Assembly (NCBI RefSeq): GCF_003668875.1
Contig: NZ_RAWM01000029.1
Coordinates: 1-64,000, forward strand
Reading direction: 5' to 3'
From: Corallococcus interemptor
GTDB taxonomy: Bacteria; Myxococcota; Myxococcia; Myxococcales; Myxococcaceae
DNA length: 64,000 nucleotides
Within the stretch, counting starts at the first letter, position 1; each line of letters starts with the position of its first letter. Below the pieces are notes generated by a model. That model worked only from the letters and a program-made list of their open reading frames with translations. It was not told the DNA's origin and made no database searches. The position numbers and the translations under genes were made by a program. Shown piece after piece: positions 33,437 through 42,289 of this stretch.

Positions 33437-35302
33437 ATGGCTTCTCCCCTGACTGTCGATGAGCGGCGTCGGTGGCTGTACTCGTTGAAGCAATCGCCCG
33501 CGCTGCGCCACACGCGCGCGTCCGTCCTGCTGCGGCTGCTGGAGAGGGCCCGGCCGGTGGAGCCCCAGCCGGGCGAGGGCATCTGCCGTGAAGGCGAGCC
33601 GGTGGACGGTGTCCATCTTCTGCGCTCGGGCGAGTGGCGGGTGACGACGGGAGGGACGGTGCTCCTGCACCTGCGCCCGGGCATGTCGCTGGGCGTGGAG
33701 GCGCTCGCGCGCGGCACGTGGCCCGTCACGGTGACGGCGGAGTCCGCGTCGCATGCGCTCTTTCTTCCGCGCGCGGAGCTGGAGGCGGTGGCGGCGGTGC
33801 CCCGGCCCGGAGGCTTTGCCGGTGGCTCTGGAGGTGGCGTGGCGTCGCGCGCGGACGTGGTGACGTTCCGCGCGCGGGGGTTGGAGCTGCCGCCCGCGAC
33901 GCTGTCCCTGATGGTGGAGCTGGTGGCGAAGGTGATGGTCCATGACTTCGGGGACCGGGTGCTGCTGGTGCGCGCGGGGACGAAGCGCTCGGAGGGCGCG
34001 GTGCGCGGCGCGGATGGGGTGTTCCGCCGAACGGTGGTTCCGCACGCGCCGGTGCTGGCCGAGGGGGAGGACTTCGACTGCGTGCTGCTGGACGGCGTGC
34101 CGGCGCCGGAGGGCCTGACGCCGCGCGAGGTGTGGCTGGTGCCCCCGGGAGGCGAGTCGGACGCCGTGGGGACGCCGGGCGCGCAGGTGCTGCCCACGGT
34201 GTTGCTGTCGCCGTGGCGGCCGCAGGGCAGCCCGACGTTGCTGGGGCGCTCGCTGCCGGACGAGGACGGCTGGGATGAGGACGTGCCTCCGCCCGGGTGC
34301 CGGCTGCGGCTGGACTGGGGGCGGTGGGTGGTGCGGCCAGGGGACGCGCGGCCGCTGGCGGCGCTGGGGTTGGACGCGGGGACGCGGGACGCGCTGTCCC
34401 GGTGGGCGCGCGCCATCACGGGCCGGCGCGTGGGGCTGGCGCTCAGCGGCGGCGGCGTGTGGGGCTTCTACCACGTGCACCTGTTGCGCAGGCTGGCCGC
34501 GCTGGACGTGCCGGTGGATCTGCTCAGCAGCGCCAGCATGGGCTCGCTGGTGGGCGCGTACTACTGCGGCACCGCGCGTGACGGGCGTGAGGGACTGGAT
34601 GGCTTGAGAAGGCTCCAGCACCGGGCGCGGGGCGGGCACCTGTCCGCGGCGGCGCTGTCGTCGGTCGTGACGACGCAGGCCATGGAGTGGCTGGTGCGCG
34701 GCGATCTGGGAGACCTGGCGCTGGAGGAGCTGCCCGTGGGCTTCCTGCCGGTGACGACGGACCTGACCACCGGCCGCTGCGTGGTGCTGGAGAAGGGCCC
34801 GCTGGCGCTGGCGGTGCGCGCGAGTGGTTCAGCGCCAGGAGTCTGGGCGCCCACGCTCCAGCCACCCGCGCGCTACGTGGATGGGGCCTTCACCAGCATG
34901 GTGCCGGTGGACGTGTTGCTGCACTCGGGGGCGGACCTGATCTTCTCCAGCAACATCTTCCCCGCGGGCCATCACCACGCGGCGAGGCCGCTGTTGCCTG
35001 GAGCGGTGGGGCTGTTCCTCTCCGCGCTCAACCCGGTGGCGAGGGCGAAGGATCTCCTGGCCAGTGGCGTGCTGCTCCTGCACCGCAACGGAGACCTGGA
35101 GTCCGCGCGAGGCGACCTGAGATACGACGTGGGCACGCGCGATCAACCGCTGCTCGGATCCATGCGCTTCACGCACGTGGACGAGGTCCTGGACGAAGCC
35201 GCGCGCGACATGGGCCTGGAGCAGAAGCTGCTGGAGCTCAAGCAGGCCTGGGAAGCCCTGCGCACGCGAGGAAGCACGGCCGGCGGAAGGAGGGCCGCGT
35301 GA
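33437..35302 (+). CDS. Patatin-like phospholipase with cyclic-nucleotide-binding-like domain
   Basis: Protein of 621 aa. Residues about 15-120 resemble a cNMP-binding domain (PGEGICREGEPVDGVHLLRSGEW), as in eukaryotic neuropathy target esterase. Residues about 330-520 are patatin: oxyanion loop SGGGVWGFYH, nucleophile Ser367 in SASMG (first Gly of GxSxG replaced by Ser) and catalytic Asp near 482 in YVDGAF (usual DGG is DGA). Predicted to hydrolyse phospholipid or acyl esters. The substitutions keep Ser and Asp, so activity is plausible. Its stop overlaps the next gene's GTG (GTGA), so translation is coupled. Confidence 0.85.
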   Translation: MASPLTVDERRRWLYSLKQSPALRHTRASVLLRLLERARPVEPQPGEGICREGEPVDGVHLLRSGEWRVTTGGTVLLHLRPGMSLGVEALARGTWPVTVTAESASHALFLPRAELEAVAAVPRPGGFAGGSGGGVASRADVVTFRARGLELPPATLSLMVELVAKVMVHDFGDRVLLVRAGTKRSEGAVRGADGVFRRTVVPHAPVLAEGEDFDCVLLDGVPAPEGLTPREVWLVPPGGESDAVGTPGAQVLPTVLLSPWRPQGSPTLLGRSLPDEDGWDEDVPPPGCRLRLDWGRWVVRPGDARPLAALGLDAGTRDALSRWARAITGRRVGLALSGGGVWGFYHVHLLRRLAALDVPVDLLSSASMGSLVGAYYCGTARDGREGLDGLRRLQHRARGGHLSAAALSSVVTTQAMEWLVRGDLGDLALEELPVGFLPVTTDLTTGRCVVLEKGPLALAVRASGSAPGVWAPTLQPPARYVDGAFTSMVPVDVLLHSGADLIFSSNIFPAGHHHAARPLLPGAVGLFLSALNPVARAKDLLASGVLLLHRNGDLESARGDLRYDVGTRDQPLLGSMRFTHVDEVLDEAARDMGLEQKLLELKQAWEALRTRGSTAGGRRAA

Positions 35303-36267
35303 TTCCGGTCCGGATTCTCGGCACCGCGAGCGTGCTGCCCGGTCCGCCGGTGACGACCGCGGAGGTCTGCGCGCGCGTGGGCCGGGACGCGGCGGAGGTG
35401 GAGCGCAAGACGGGCATTCGCACGCGGCACTTCGCTCCGGAGGGGATGCGCGCGGCGGACCTGGGCGCTCAGGTGCTGCGAGGCGCACTGGAGGCAGCAG
35501 GGCTCCCGGCGACGGCGCTCAAGCGGATCCTCTTCGTGTCGTCCATGGGCGGGGACGTCATCACTCCGGCCAATGGCAGCCGGGTGGCGGCGGCGCTGGG
35601 GCTGTCCGGGACGTGCGATGCGATGGACGTGGGCAACGCGTGCATGGGCTTCCTGAGCGCATTTGACCTGGCGGCGCGCTCTGTCGCGACAGGCCTGGGG
35701 CCGGTGGGCGTGGTGTCCGTGGAGCTCCTGTCGCGCACCACGCGGCCGGAGGATCCACGTCCCTACCTGGTGCTGGGCGACGCGGCTGCGGCCGTCGTGC
35801 TGGGCGAGGCTCGGCCCGGCGAGGGCGTGCTGGGCGTGGCGTTCGGCAACGACGGCACGCTGCCGCCGGACGTCGTGCTGGAGAACCCGCACCAGACGGG
35901 CCAGCGCGAAGGCATGCGCTTCCTCACCGCGTCGCGAGACATGACCCGCGTGGCACTGGGAGCACTCACGCGCGCGGCCTCGGCGGTGCTCCAGGGCGCG
36001 GGGCTGACGGTGGCGGACGTGGAGTGGGTGCTCACGCACCAGCCGAACGGGAGCATGTTCGCGGCCATCCTCCAGGCGCTGGAGGTGCCGGAGGAGAAGA
36101 GCGTCACGGTCGTGGACACCGTGGGCAGCGTGGGCTCCGCGTCGCTGGGCGTGGGGCTGGACCGGCTGTGGCGCACGCGGCCGGTGAAGCCCGGGGACCG
36201 GGTGTTGCTGGTGGGCGTGGGCGCCGGCGTGGCGCACGGCGCGGTGCTGTACCGGGTGGGCGGGTGA
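35299..36267 (+). CDS. Beta-ketoacyl-ACP synthase III-like protein
   Basis: Protein of 322 aa with the thiolase fold of FabH-type enzymes: nucleophile Cys115 (GNACMGF), His247 (THQPNGS) and the mid-domain block YLVLGDAAAAVVLGE. The third catalytic residue, the Asn of GNTS in FabH, appears as Ser277 (VGSVGSAS), so the decarboxylation step may differ. It may condense acyl chains or act in head-to-head or starter-unit chemistry rather than housekeeping fatty acid synthesis. GTG 35299 has AAGGAGG upstream and overlaps the patatin stop; its own stop overlaps the acyltransferase start. Confidence 0.83.
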   Translation: MIPVRILGTASVLPGPPVTTAEVCARVGRDAAEVERKTGIRTRHFAPEGMRAADLGAQVLRGALEAAGLPATALKRILFVSSMGGDVITPANGSRVAAALGLSGTCDAMDVGNACMGFLSAFDLAARSVATGLGPVGVVSVELLSRTTRPEDPRPYLVLGDAAAAVVLGEARPGEGVLGVAFGNDGTLPPDVVLENPHQTGQREGMRFLTASRDMTRVALGALTRAASAVLQGAGLTVADVEWVLTHQPNGSMFAAILQALEVPEEKSVTVVDTVGSVGSASLGVGLDRLWRTRPVKPGDRVLLVGVGAGVAHGAVLYRVGG

Positions 36268-37007
36268 ACTCAGCGACAGCGGTGGCGGCGAGGGCCGCGT
36301 GGCTGACGACGTTCCGCCTGCTCCAGCGCTACCACCGCTACGAAGTCGTGAACCTGGAGCCGCTGCTGAAGCCCGGCGCGAAGCTGCTGGTGGGCTACCA
36401 CGGGCGCCCCCTGGCGGTGGACCTGTGCATGCTGACGGTGACGCTGCACGACCGGCTGGGCTACCTCCCCCACGGCATCGCGCACGGCGCGTTCGACCGC
36501 ATCCCCGGCATGCGGCAGGTGGCGGACGGGCTGGGCTTCGTCACCGGCGACGGGCCGCTATTGGCCGAAGCAGTAGCGAAAGGCGAGCACGTGCTGGTGC
36601 AGCCCGGAGGTACACGCGAGGGCTGCCGGGACTTCCGTCACCGCTACCGCGTGGACTGGGGAGAGCGCCTGGGCTACCTGCGGCTGGCCGTGCGCTACGG
36701 GCTGCCCATCGTCCCCATCGCGGGCCACGGCATGGACGACGCCTACGTGGGCCTGAACGACGGCTACGCGTGGGGCAAGCGCGTGGGGATGCCCGGAAGA
36801 CTGCCACTGTGGCTGGGCGTGGGCGCCACGGGCCTGTGGCCGCTGTCCCTCCCCTTCCCGGTGAAGATGACCCAATGGGTAGGAGAACCGCTGACGACCC
36901 ACCTGGCCCCGGGCTTCGACGCGGCGGACCGGGAGGCCCTGCTCACGGTGCACCGCGACGTGACGCGCGCGGTGCAGGGACTGCTGGACGCGGCGCGGCC
37001 GTCCTGA
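36264..37007 (+). CDS. DGAT2/TMEM68-like acyltransferase
   Basis: Protein of 247 aa resembling membrane-bound glycerolipid acyltransferases of the DGAT2/TMEM68 branch: active-site block GYHGRPLAVD (about 44-53), GAFDRIPGM, and the family marker PGGTREG (about 114-120). It should transfer acyl groups to a lysolipid or diacylglycerol at the inner membrane. GTG 36264 overlaps the KASIII-like stop (GTGA). With the lipase and the synthase it forms a coupled three-gene lipid-remodelling set. It converges with the PIN gene after 3 nt. Confidence 0.78.
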   Translation: MNSATAVAARAAWLTTFRLLQRYHRYEVVNLEPLLKPGAKLLVGYHGRPLAVDLCMLTVTLHDRLGYLPHGIAHGAFDRIPGMRQVADGLGFVTGDGPLLAEAVAKGEHVLVQPGGTREGCRDFRHRYRVDWGERLGYLRLAVRYGLPIVPIAGHGMDDAYVGLNDGYAWGKRVGMPGRLPLWLGVGATGLWPLSLPFPVKMTQWVGEPLTTHLAPGFDAADREALLTVHRDVTRAVQGLLDAARPS

Positions 37008-37010
37008 GCA

Positions 37011-37526
37011 TCACCACCAGAGCGGGCGTCGCTGCGGCTTGAAGCGGGCGCAGTACCACTCAGAGATCTGGTGGGCGGCCTTCAATGCAAGCCCGTGCTC
37101 CCGGCGCAGCACGTCCAGGAACCCGTGCAGGGAGAGGACTCGCCCGCGAAGCTCCTCGATGCCCCGGTGGAGGGCGCGGCGATCATGCAGGATCGCCGTC
37201 GCGTCGGGATGGTGACAAGCGTAGGCAATCACCGAGTGCTCCCCCATCCCTTCTGTCACCGGCGGGAGTTGGAGCTGGACCAGGGTCTCGGCCTCCGGGC
37301 TCTGCGGCACCAGCACGATGGGCGCCCCCGCGATGGCCTTCAGCATCGCTTCCGCTTCCTGGACCAGCCGTTCCGGGGCGCCAGCCTGGGAGGCGCCCAC
37401 GGTCAACTCATCCCAGACCGTGTCGGTGATGACGACGGGCAGGGCTCCCAGCGCCATCAGCGTAGCGGCATGACCCGCGCGCTGGATGTTCGCCAGCACG
37501 TCGGTGTCGACAACGTATTGGCTCAT
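37011..37526 (-). CDS. PIN-domain protein, probable toxin nuclease
   Basis: Protein of 171 aa with a PIN fold. The acidic quartet is D7 (VVDTDVL), E40 (VWDEL), E96 (GMGEHSVIA) and D115 (ILHDRRA), enough for metal-dependent RNase activity. Its ATG overlaps the stop of the XRE-ImmA gene (ATGA), so the two are made together in the antitoxin/toxin order. The pair is likely an addiction or stress module in which the regulator holds the nuclease in check; the RNA target is unknown. Confidence 0.8.
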   Translation of the reverse strand: MSQYVVDTDVLANIQRAGHAATLMALGALPVVITDTVWDELTVGASQAGAPERLVQEAEAMLKAIAGAPIVLVPQSPEAETLVQLQLPPVTEGMGEHSVIAYACHHPDATAILHDRRALHRGIEELRGRVLSLHGFLDVLRREHGLALKAAHQISEWYCARFKPQRRPLWW

Positions 37527-38671
37527 GTGGCGAGGAGATCCTCGACAGGACGTCCGAGCAGCTCGCGAGCCCGGCTCGACGAAATCAACTCGTGGGCATG
37601 TGCATCCAGGGCACGGCGTTCGATGCCGGTGAAGCGCGTATCCTCCTCGAAGCTGTCCAGGACTGTTTCGTCCGGTGACATCACAAGGGCCTCCACGGTC
37701 TCCCGCTCCCGGATGTACCGGAGGTTGTAGAGATGCCAGGCCATGGCGGAGAAGCTGAGGCCGAAGTGGGTGCGGGCCCGGATGACCAACTCGCGGGCCG
37801 CCTTCAGGCCATAGCCTTCCGGTTTCGCGGCCCCCAGGCTCTGGGCCACGGCCTCTTCGGGCGCCAGCAGCATGGCGGCGAAGGCATTGGCCCGCTTCTC
37901 GGCGGGAGGGTTCTCCATCCAGAAGCGTGACGAGTCCAAGCGCCCCTCGTCCGTCTGGACGTCGCTCTCCGACAGGTCGAGGAGCTGATGCGCCAGCTCA
38001 TGAGCCAGCACGAAGCGGCGCACCGGCTCATGCGTCAGCGCCTCATGGATGACGATGAGGCGGGCGTCGCCAGAGCGGCAGCTGACCCCATTCACGGCGG
38101 GGTTCGTGAAGGCATGGCGGAGGACGAGGATGTCGAAGTGACTCTCCATCAGCCGGCCCAGATTGCGCAGCGGCCCTTGCCGCTCCGGCAGCAGGGCACG
38201 GACCCTCCGGGCGCACGCATATCCCGCCTGGTGGGCATTCTTCGAGGGAGGCGGCTCGGGCTGGAACTGCTCCGCCAACCGGGGGACCTGCCGGAGCGCC
38301 CCCAGCAGACTGAAGGCCCGTGCCTGCCGGAGCCCGTCCACGAGGAAGGCCCGATCCACGTCGGAGAGCGAAGCGCTGGCCGTGCTTCCCTTCAACAGCG
38401 CCGTGGGCTCCATGAGGGCCTTCTCAACGGGCGCGGACGTATGGAAGAAGGCCGTGGGCGAGAGTCCCAGTGCCGAGGCCAACCGGGTCAGCGCGCTGAG
38501 CCCCAGCGCCTGCTCGCCCTGTTCGAAGGTCCGGATGAGGTGCGCGGAAACCCGCGCACGCGCGGCCAGGGCCTCCACCTCCAACCCGGCTTCCTTCCTC
38601 CGCCTGGAGAGCCGGCGTCCCAGTTCCCTCAGGGCATCCGAGGCGTCATCCGTGGGTGGCCCTTGCGTCAT
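37523..38671 (-). CDS. XRE-HTH / ImmA-IrrE metallopeptidase fusion
   Basis: Protein of 382 aa. Residues about 13-72 are an XRE-type HTH (ALAARARVSAHLIRTFEQGEQ). Residues about 180-320 are an ImmA/IrrE (DUF955) peptidase with HELAH (224-228) and the downstream block EKRANAFAAMLLAPEE. In phages and ICEs such peptidases cleave repressors on damage. Here regulator and protease are one chain, followed by a PIN nuclease gene with a 4-nt overlap. It may repress its own operon and act as a protease-regulated antitoxin. The C-terminal 60 residues are unassigned. Confidence 0.86.
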   Translation of the reverse strand: MTQGPPTDDASDALRELGRRLSRRRKEAGLEVEALAARARVSAHLIRTFEQGEQALGLSALTRLASALGLSPTAFFHTSAPVEKALMEPTALLKGSTASASLSDVDRAFLVDGLRQARAFSLLGALRQVPRLAEQFQPEPPPSKNAHQAGYACARRVRALLPERQGPLRNLGRLMESHFDILVLRHAFTNPAVNGVSCRSGDARLIVIHEALTHEPVRRFVLAHELAHQLLDLSESDVQTDEGRLDSSRFWMENPPAEKRANAFAAMLLAPEEAVAQSLGAAKPEGYGLKAARELVIRARTHFGLSFSAMAWHLYNLRYIRERETVEALVMSPDETVLDSFEEDTRFTGIERRALDAHAHELISSSRARELLGRPVEDLLAT

Positions 38672-38722
38672 GCCTCCAGCATCAAGCAGGGCCTCCCGGG
38701 TGGCAAGGCCACCGGGGGACGA

Positions 38723-39265
38723 CTACCAGCGCACGCGGTAGATGGCGGCGCGGCCCTGGCGGGACTCGACGACGGTGGTCAGGCCCTTCACGCCGGTGGT
38801 CAGCGTGCCGTGGTGGCAGATGGAGCCGATGAACTCCGGATACGTGCCGCCCTCGTTCACCTTGATGCGGTAGTCCGTGTCCGCCAGGCGCTCCACGTCC
38901 ACGTGCAGGAAGTTGCTGCCGGAGGCCAGGTTGCGCGACGTGCGCTCCAGGGCGCGCGCGGGGCCCAGCAGCTTCAACACCGTCTGGAGCGCGCGGCCCA
39001 TGTTCGTCTCGAAGTAGCCCGCGACGAAGCGCTCGCCCAGCAGCCACTGCGCCTCGTTCATGGACACGTCCGGGAACAGCTCCGTCGCGCCAATCTGCAG
39101 CAGCTTCTGCCAGGTCGCGTTCGGGTACGCGGGCTCCAGCTTCCGGTCCAGGTCCAGCCCGGCTTCCTTCAGCTTCGCGCGCAGCGGACCTTCCAGCCGG
39201 CCCTTCAAGGCCAACAGCAGTCCTTCGACCGTATGGCCGAAGACGATCTCCGACGGGTTCGACAC
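38723..39265 (-). CDS. DUF2378 (TIGR02265) family protein, copy 1
   Basis: A 180-aa member of the Myxococcus paralogous family TIGR02265/DUF2378: HTVEGLLLALKG start, LGERFVAGYFETNMGRAL in the middle, and GGTYPEFIGSICHHGTLTTGVKGL near the end. Function unknown. GTG 39265 was chosen because GGAGGAG lies 6 nt upstream and it gives exactly the 180-aa length of the second copy at 41747-42289. The two copies share orientation and long identical stretches and bracket an unknown 755-aa gene. Confidence 0.82.
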   Translation of the reverse strand: MSNPSEIVFGHTVEGLLLALKGRLEGPLRAKLKEAGLDLDRKLEPAYPNATWQKLLQIGATELFPDVSMNEAQWLLGERFVAGYFETNMGRALQTVLKLLGPARALERTSRNLASGSNFLHVDVERLADTDYRIKVNEGGTYPEFIGSICHHGTLTTGVKGLTTVVESRQGRAAIYRVRW

Positions 39266-39475
39266 GAGGGGCTCCTCCGCCACGTCTCGGGGGATGACGT
39301 GGCTTGGGTGCCCCCTGGTTAGTTCGAACATGCACCTGTGGACAACCCCTACATCCCCGGGGTGATGACGATTTCACGGTGAGGACAGTCGCACCTCCCC
39401 GCCGTCAGAAGCGTCCAGGCGGGCTCCACGTCAATGATTGCTCACCGGTCCATGGGACACGGCCTTGGGGGGCAT
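39266..39475. promoter_or_regulatory. Divergent promoter region, DUF2378 copy 1 / 755-aa gene
   Basis: A 210-nt spacer between divergent genes with a lower-GC stretch around 39305-39375 (GTTAGTTCGAACATGC, CCTACATCCCCGG, GATGACGATTTCAC) where the promoters probably lie. A TTCGAA hexamer palindrome at about 39322-39327 is the only symmetrical site seen. Confidence 0.35.
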
Positions 39476-41743
39476 ATGAGCTGGAGCATCCACATTCCCG
39501 CGGTGAACACGCTCAAGCTCGCGCTGGGCAACGCCGCGCATGAACAGGCGCTGGGCCACGCGGAGCTGAACGGCAACAAGGCCATCCCCATCCAGGGCGG
39601 CCAGGTGTCCCTGACCGGCGCGTTCAAGGTCCCCGTCGAGCTCTTCAACGACCGGGACGACAAGGACGCGTACGGCATCATCGGCATGCCCCCCAAGGAG
39701 CTGGATGGCTCCACGGTGGAGCCCCTCTTCTCCCCGGACGGCGTCGCGTGCTGGCTGAAGTACGCGGCGGAGCTGAGCGCGGAGGCCAACGGCCAGGGCG
39801 ACTTCCCCTTCGTCGGACTGAGCGGATCAGGCTCGCTCCAGGTGCAGGTGGCGGACTACCGGCACCACGCCGCCACCCAGACGCTGGAGGCCGCGATGGG
39901 CTCGGACGTGAAGTCCCTGCGGCTGCCCTTCGTGCTCGCGGACGTGCAGGCGCTCCAGCCCGGTGACGCCCTGTCGTTCCAGTCGTGCGTGGCCCTGAAG
40001 GCCGGCGTGAAGGTGTCCTGGTCCGCCATCAGCACGTCCCTGGTGACGGCGCTCGCGAAGCGCATCGCCGGGCAGCTGGTGTTCGAGCTGAAGGCGGAAG
40101 CGGGCGCGTCCATCGGCGGCACCGTGTCCCTCCAGGACACGTTCCGCATCGTCTTCTCCCGCCCGAAGGACGGCGGCCCCTTCCGCGTGTCGGTGCGCAA
40201 GGCCACGTCGGACGCCGCGGCGGTCCACGTCTCCGCGGGCGTGTCGCTGGAATACACGTCGCCGCTGCTCGCCTCCATCCTGAGCGCCGTGGACGCCAAG
40301 GTGCAGGACGCCTTGAAGATCGTCGATGGCCTGGAGCAGGGCTCGCTCCAGCCCGCGCTCCTCGGCGTCGCCGCCGCGCTGCTGAAGCAGCTGGGGTTCC
40401 TCAAGGCGGTGGAGCCCACGGTCGCGGCGGTGACGGCCGCGTATGAAGAGCTGAAGGACTTCGTGGAGAGCGTGGTGAGCGGCTCGCTCAAGGCCGGCTT
40501 CGAGTACGAGTACGCGCGCACCACCGAGGACGCGACCCTGCTGGAGCTGGAGGTGCCCGTGGCGGAGCTGGCGGGTGCGCACGGCGCGCTCGTCTCCGGC
40601 GACCTGGCGTCCATCCAGCGCCGGGTGAACGACGCCTGGCTGCGGCGCTACTTCCACATGAAGTCCGTGGAGTCCCAGCGCGTCTGGGGCCTGGGCCTGG
40701 GCTGGCGTGACTTCAACTTCGCCTCGCAGGAGGACCGCCGCAAGCTCAAGGCCGTGGTCCAGCACGCGTCCCGGGACCACCGGCAGGGGCCGCGCCGCTA
40801 CGCGTTCCTGGGCGCGCGCAGCTACACGAGCTCCGGCGTGCTGTACGGGAAGACGTCCCGCTGGGGGCTCGACTTCAGCGCCCAGATGCCGCGCTTCAGC
40901 CTCACGCCCAGCGCGGACGAGTTCGAATACGCCTTCTTCGGCCAGAGCCAGGTGGAGGACGGCCTGTCCAAGGAGCTCATCCAGCGCGCGGTGGACGCGG
41001 CCACCCTCTGGGGCGCGGTCCGGCCCGAGGACGCGCCAGCGCTGGTGGACCGCCTCTTCCGCGCGGCGCCCGCCGGCACCAAGACCGAAACACGGCTGGA
41101 CCTGCGCGTGGACAACCCCAGCTTCCGGCGGCTGCTGGCGAAGCTGGGCTCCGAGCCCGTCTTCGAACGCAACGCCTTCGCGCGGGCCCTGGCGCGCGCC
41201 ATGCCCCGGGTCAACCAGCCCGTGCGCACGAGCCTCCAGCGCCGCGAGGAGCTCTACACGCCGCTCTGGGACGCGTACCTCAAGGACGGGGCGAAGGACT
41301 GGACGCTGGACCGGGCGAAGGCGAGCGTGGCGTACCACCTGAAGACCCAGGCGGGAGCGGACGGCTTCGTCGCGTCACACTGGGAGCAGACCGGCGGCAC
41401 GGGCACGTTCGCGGACGTGCTGGTGCAGTGCTCGCGCTACGGGGGCGACATCGGGAGCCGGCCGTACGGCAAGGTGTACGTGTTCTGGAAGGACCTGCTC
41501 GACAAGCTCATCGCGCTGAACAAGGCCATCCAGTCGGAAGCCGTCATCGCGGAGAACGACGCGACCTCCGCCGTGCAGCAGGTGTTCACGGCGCTGGATG
41601 ACCTGGCCTGCGACGACTTCCGCGTCACCGCGTTCGTCTCGTGGATGGATCAGCTCGCCCTCCGGTGGAAGCTGGGGTCGGGCATCCAGCGCCTGCTCCA
41701 GGTGCGCGTGGGAGACCAGGAGTTCGTCATCTCCCACGGCTGA
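39476..41743 (+). CDS. Uncharacterised 755-aa protein between two DUF2378 genes
   Basis: I recognise no family. The chain has no signal peptide or membrane helix. The first 270 residues look beta-rich, with GGQVSLTGAFKVPVELF and SGSGSLQVQVADYRHH. Helical stretches follow at about 275-345 (ILSAVDAKVQDALKIVDGL, LLKQLGFLKAVEPTVAAVTA), then a mixed region with QEDRRKLKAVVQHASRDH and a WGLDFSAQMPRFSL strand. The last 100 residues are helical. ATG 39476 follows a G-run; in-frame ATGs 8 and 14 codons earlier are possible. Both neighbours are DUF2378 genes, suggesting a functional or recombinational unit. Confidence 0.75.
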   Translation: MSWSIHIPAVNTLKLALGNAAHEQALGHAELNGNKAIPIQGGQVSLTGAFKVPVELFNDRDDKDAYGIIGMPPKELDGSTVEPLFSPDGVACWLKYAAELSAEANGQGDFPFVGLSGSGSLQVQVADYRHHAATQTLEAAMGSDVKSLRLPFVLADVQALQPGDALSFQSCVALKAGVKVSWSAISTSLVTALAKRIAGQLVFELKAEAGASIGGTVSLQDTFRIVFSRPKDGGPFRVSVRKATSDAAAVHVSAGVSLEYTSPLLASILSAVDAKVQDALKIVDGLEQGSLQPALLGVAAALLKQLGFLKAVEPTVAAVTAAYEELKDFVESVVSGSLKAGFEYEYARTTEDATLLELEVPVAELAGAHGALVSGDLASIQRRVNDAWLRRYFHMKSVESQRVWGLGLGWRDFNFASQEDRRKLKAVVQHASRDHRQGPRRYAFLGARSYTSSGVLYGKTSRWGLDFSAQMPRFSLTPSADEFEYAFFGQSQVEDGLSKELIQRAVDAATLWGAVRPEDAPALVDRLFRAAPAGTKTETRLDLRVDNPSFRRLLAKLGSEPVFERNAFARALARAMPRVNQPVRTSLQRREELYTPLWDAYLKDGAKDWTLDRAKASVAYHLKTQAGADGFVASHWEQTGGTGTFADVLVQCSRYGGDIGSRPYGKVYVFWKDLLDKLIALNKAIQSEAVIAENDATSAVQQVFTALDDLACDDFRVTAFVSWMDQLALRWKLGSGIQRLLQVRVGDQEFVISHG

Positions 41744-41746
41744 GAG

Positions 41747-42289
41747 CTACCAGCGGATCCGGTACGTCGCGGCGGGGGGCGCGTGGGTCTCCACCTCGGT
41801 GGAGAGCCCCTTCACGCCGGTGGTCAGGGTGCCGAAGTGGCAGAGCGCGCCGATGAACTCCGGGTGGACGCCGCCGTCGGTCACCGTCAGCCGGTAGTCG
41901 GTGGCGGCCAGGCGCTGCACGTCCACCTGCAGGTAGTTGTTGCCGGAGGCCATGTTGCGCGTGGTGCGCTCCAGCGTGCGCGCGGGCCCCAGGAACCGCA
42001 GCACGCTCTGTAGCGCGCGGCCCATGTGGGTGGCGAAGTAGGCCGAGACGAACCGCTCCCCCAGGAACCAGTGCGCCTGCGCGGGCGGGCGGTGGGGAAA
42101 GAGCGCCTCCGCGGCGAGGAGCAGCATCTGGTGCCACTGTTCCCGGGGATAGGCGGGCGCCAGCTTCTGGTCCAGGTCCAGCCCCACGCGCTTCAGCCGC
42201 GCCCGGAGCGCTCCATCCAGGTGCCCTTCCAGGACCACCACCAAGCCTTCGACCGTGTGGCTGAACACGACCTTTTCCAGGCGACGCAT
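41747..42289 (-). CDS. DUF2378 (TIGR02265) family protein, copy 2
   Basis: A 180-aa paralogue of the 38723-39265 product: VVFSHTVEGLVVVLEG, LGERFVSAYFATHMGRALQ, GGVHPEFIGALCHFGTLTTGVKGL and the same IRW/VRW C-terminus. The copies differ mainly in the first third, so they are diverged duplicates rather than a recent exact repeat. It converges with the 755-aa gene, with 3 nt between stops. Function unknown; the family is expanded in myxobacteria. Confidence 0.84.
   Translation of the reverse strand: MRRLEKVVFSHTVEGLVVVLEGHLDGALRARLKRVGLDLDQKLAPAYPREQWHQMLLLAAEALFPHRPPAQAHWFLGERFVSAYFATHMGRALQSVLRFLGPARTLERTTRNMASGNNYLQVDVQRLAATDYRLTVTDGGVHPEFIGALCHFGTLTTGVKGLSTEVETHAPPAATYRIRW

Noticed and set aside
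27992-34639. Very long open frames antisense to the efflux and patatin genes
   Set aside because: High third-position GC keeps the antisense frame open. The translated sequence is His/Arg/Gln-rich without domains, whereas the plus strand encodes complete known families.
37523-38671. Prophage repressor region (ImmA/XRE) as evidence of a second prophage
   Set aside because: No integrase or phage gene is nearby, and the coupling with a PIN gene fits a toxin-antitoxin pair better.
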